The notes under the pieces: model-generated
What the model saw: the letters and a program-made list of their open reading frames with translations, nothing else
What the model was told of the DNA's origin: nothing
Databases searched by the model: none
In this document: positions 6,117 to 6,698 of the stretch, piece after piece
Numbering within the stretch: position 1 is the first letter of the stretch
How the letters are laid out: each line of letters begins with the position of its first letter
DNA from: Bacteroidota bacterium
GTDB lineage: Bacteria; Bacteroidota; Bacteroidia; Bacteroidales; UBA10428
Length of the DNA: 6,698 nucleotides
NCBI GenBank assembly: GCA_024640925.1
Contig: JAHEEB010000236.1
Span: 1-6,698 of the forward strand
Direction of reading: 5' to 3'
Program-made: the position numbers and the translations under genes

Positions 6117-6138
6117 ATCTTTCAACTGATATTTTTGT

Positions 6139-6698
6139 ATGTCGAATTCATATTTCCATTTTAAGCAGTTTACCATATGGCACGACAAATGTGCTATGAA
6201 GGTTGGTACCGATAGCGTTTTACTCGGTTCATGGGTAAATGCCTCGGACAACTTGAGAATTCTTGATATTGGCACGGGAACCGGAATTCTGGCGATGATG
6301 CTTGCACAAAAAACAACTGGAGAAATTGATGCCATAGAAATTGATGCAGATGCCTGTAATCAAGCACGTGAAAATATCAGCAACTGCAAATGGAAAGACA
6401 GGATTAGCTTATACCATCAGTCATTTCAGGAATTCATTCAGCATTGCACGATAAAGTATGACTTAATTATCTCCAATCCTCCCTATTTTGAGAACAAAGT
6501 AATAGCACCTGACCACAAACGCGCAGCAGCAAGACATTCGCAGTTATTGCCTCTTGATGTTCTTGTTCAATTATCGAAAAAAATACTGGCAGTTCATGGA
6601 AGGCTCGCTTTGATTCTTCCATATGAAAACCGTCTTGCATTCATTGAAGAAATTACAAAGATTAATTTATGGGTATTGAGGGAGATGTCTGTTCATTC
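6139..6698 (+). CDS. trmN6: tRNA1(Val) (adenine(37)-N6)-methyltransferase, TrmN6/YfiC type (3' truncated)
   Basis: The gene runs off the right edge after 186 codons; the family is about 235-250 residues, so roughly the last quarter is missing. It is a Rossmann-fold, SAM-dependent methyltransferase of the YfiC/TrmN6 type, which methylates N6 of A37 next to the anticodon of tRNA-Val. Evidence: the family-specific N-terminus FHFKQF (6-11) and AMKVGTDSVLLGSW (19-32), SAM-binding motif I DIGTGTG (43-49), the acidic motif II region AIEID (65-69), and catalytic motif IV NPPY (113-116), which is the N6-adenine signature. HKRAAARH (126-133) is also typical of the family. The start is fixed: an in-frame TGA at 6127-6129 lies just upstream and the next Met is residue 20, inside the conserved block. 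No overlap or tight coupling with the preceding gene (230-bp gap). PrmC and other N5-glutamine methyltransferases also carry NPPY, but the N-terminus excludes them. Confidence 0.94.
   Translation, partial: MSNSYFHFKQFTIWHDKCAMKVGTDSVLLGSWVNASDNLRILDIGTGTGILAMMLAQKTTGEIDAIEIDADACNQARENISNCKWKDRISLYHQSFQEFIQHCTIKYDLIISNPPYFENKVIAPDHKRAAARHSQLLPLDVLVQLSKKILAVHGRLALILPYENRLAFIEEITKINLWVLREMSVH

Noticed and set aside
6084..6335. 83-codon minus-strand frame opposite the start of trmN6
   Set aside because: It overlaps the conserved N-terminus and motif I of a well-supported plus-strand gene and has no recognisable features.
1..6698. CRISPR arrays, tRNA or rRNA genes, insertion sequences, phage or toxin-antitoxin genes
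   Set aside because: Reading both strands showed no regularly spaced direct repeats, no cloverleaf-like segment, no transposase or integrase motifs, and no small gene pairs of that kind.

Overview
The window looks like chromosomal DNA from a member of the Bacteroidota. It is AT-rich. It carries a SusC/SusD outer-membrane pair, which is confined to this phylum. Its lipoproteins begin with Cys-Ser-Lys-Asp after the lipobox. The gene starts I inspected lack a Shine-Dalgarno sequence and sit in A/T-rich leaders, and promoter-like TAnnTTTG elements are present. The genus cannot be fixed from the sequence alone; a Bacteroidales or Marinilabiliales-type environmental or gut organism is plausible.

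Layout. Positions 1-1503 hold the C-terminal half of a SusC-family TonB-dependent transporter, cut by the window edge. After 28 bp comes its complete SusD-family partner lipoprotein (1532-3244), closed by a very clean terminator. No glycoside hydrolase, sulfatase, peptidase or regulator is visible on this side, so the uptake locus ends here and its substrate is unknown. A small lipoprotein resembling the DUF6252 type (3306-3770, minus strand) faces susD across the shared hairpin. After a 276-bp AT-rich divergent intergenic region comes an unrecognised acidic lipoprotein (4047-4595, plus strand) with its own terminator. Then a YccF-family inner-membrane protein (4724-5101, minus strand) stands head to head with a TIGR02757/DUF2400 protein (5117-5908, plus strand), with only 15 bp between the two start codons. 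A 230-bp gap with several stem-loops leads to the start of tRNA1(Val) (adenine-37-N6)-methyltransferase (from 6139), which is cut by the right edge.

How the genes relate. Only susC and susD form a clear functional unit: SusD captures the ligand on the cell surface and SusC imports it with TonB energy. The remaining genes are short single transcription units of housekeeping or unknown function that sit next to the locus, with no evidence of a shared pathway. I did not find a convincing new multi-gene system. The most interesting points are the compact yccF/DUF2400 divergent start region, where a consensus-like promoter overlaps the annotated start codon; the possible HhH-glycosylase-like nature of the DUF2400 protein; the stem-loop cluster before trmN6; and the orphan lipoprotein at 4047.
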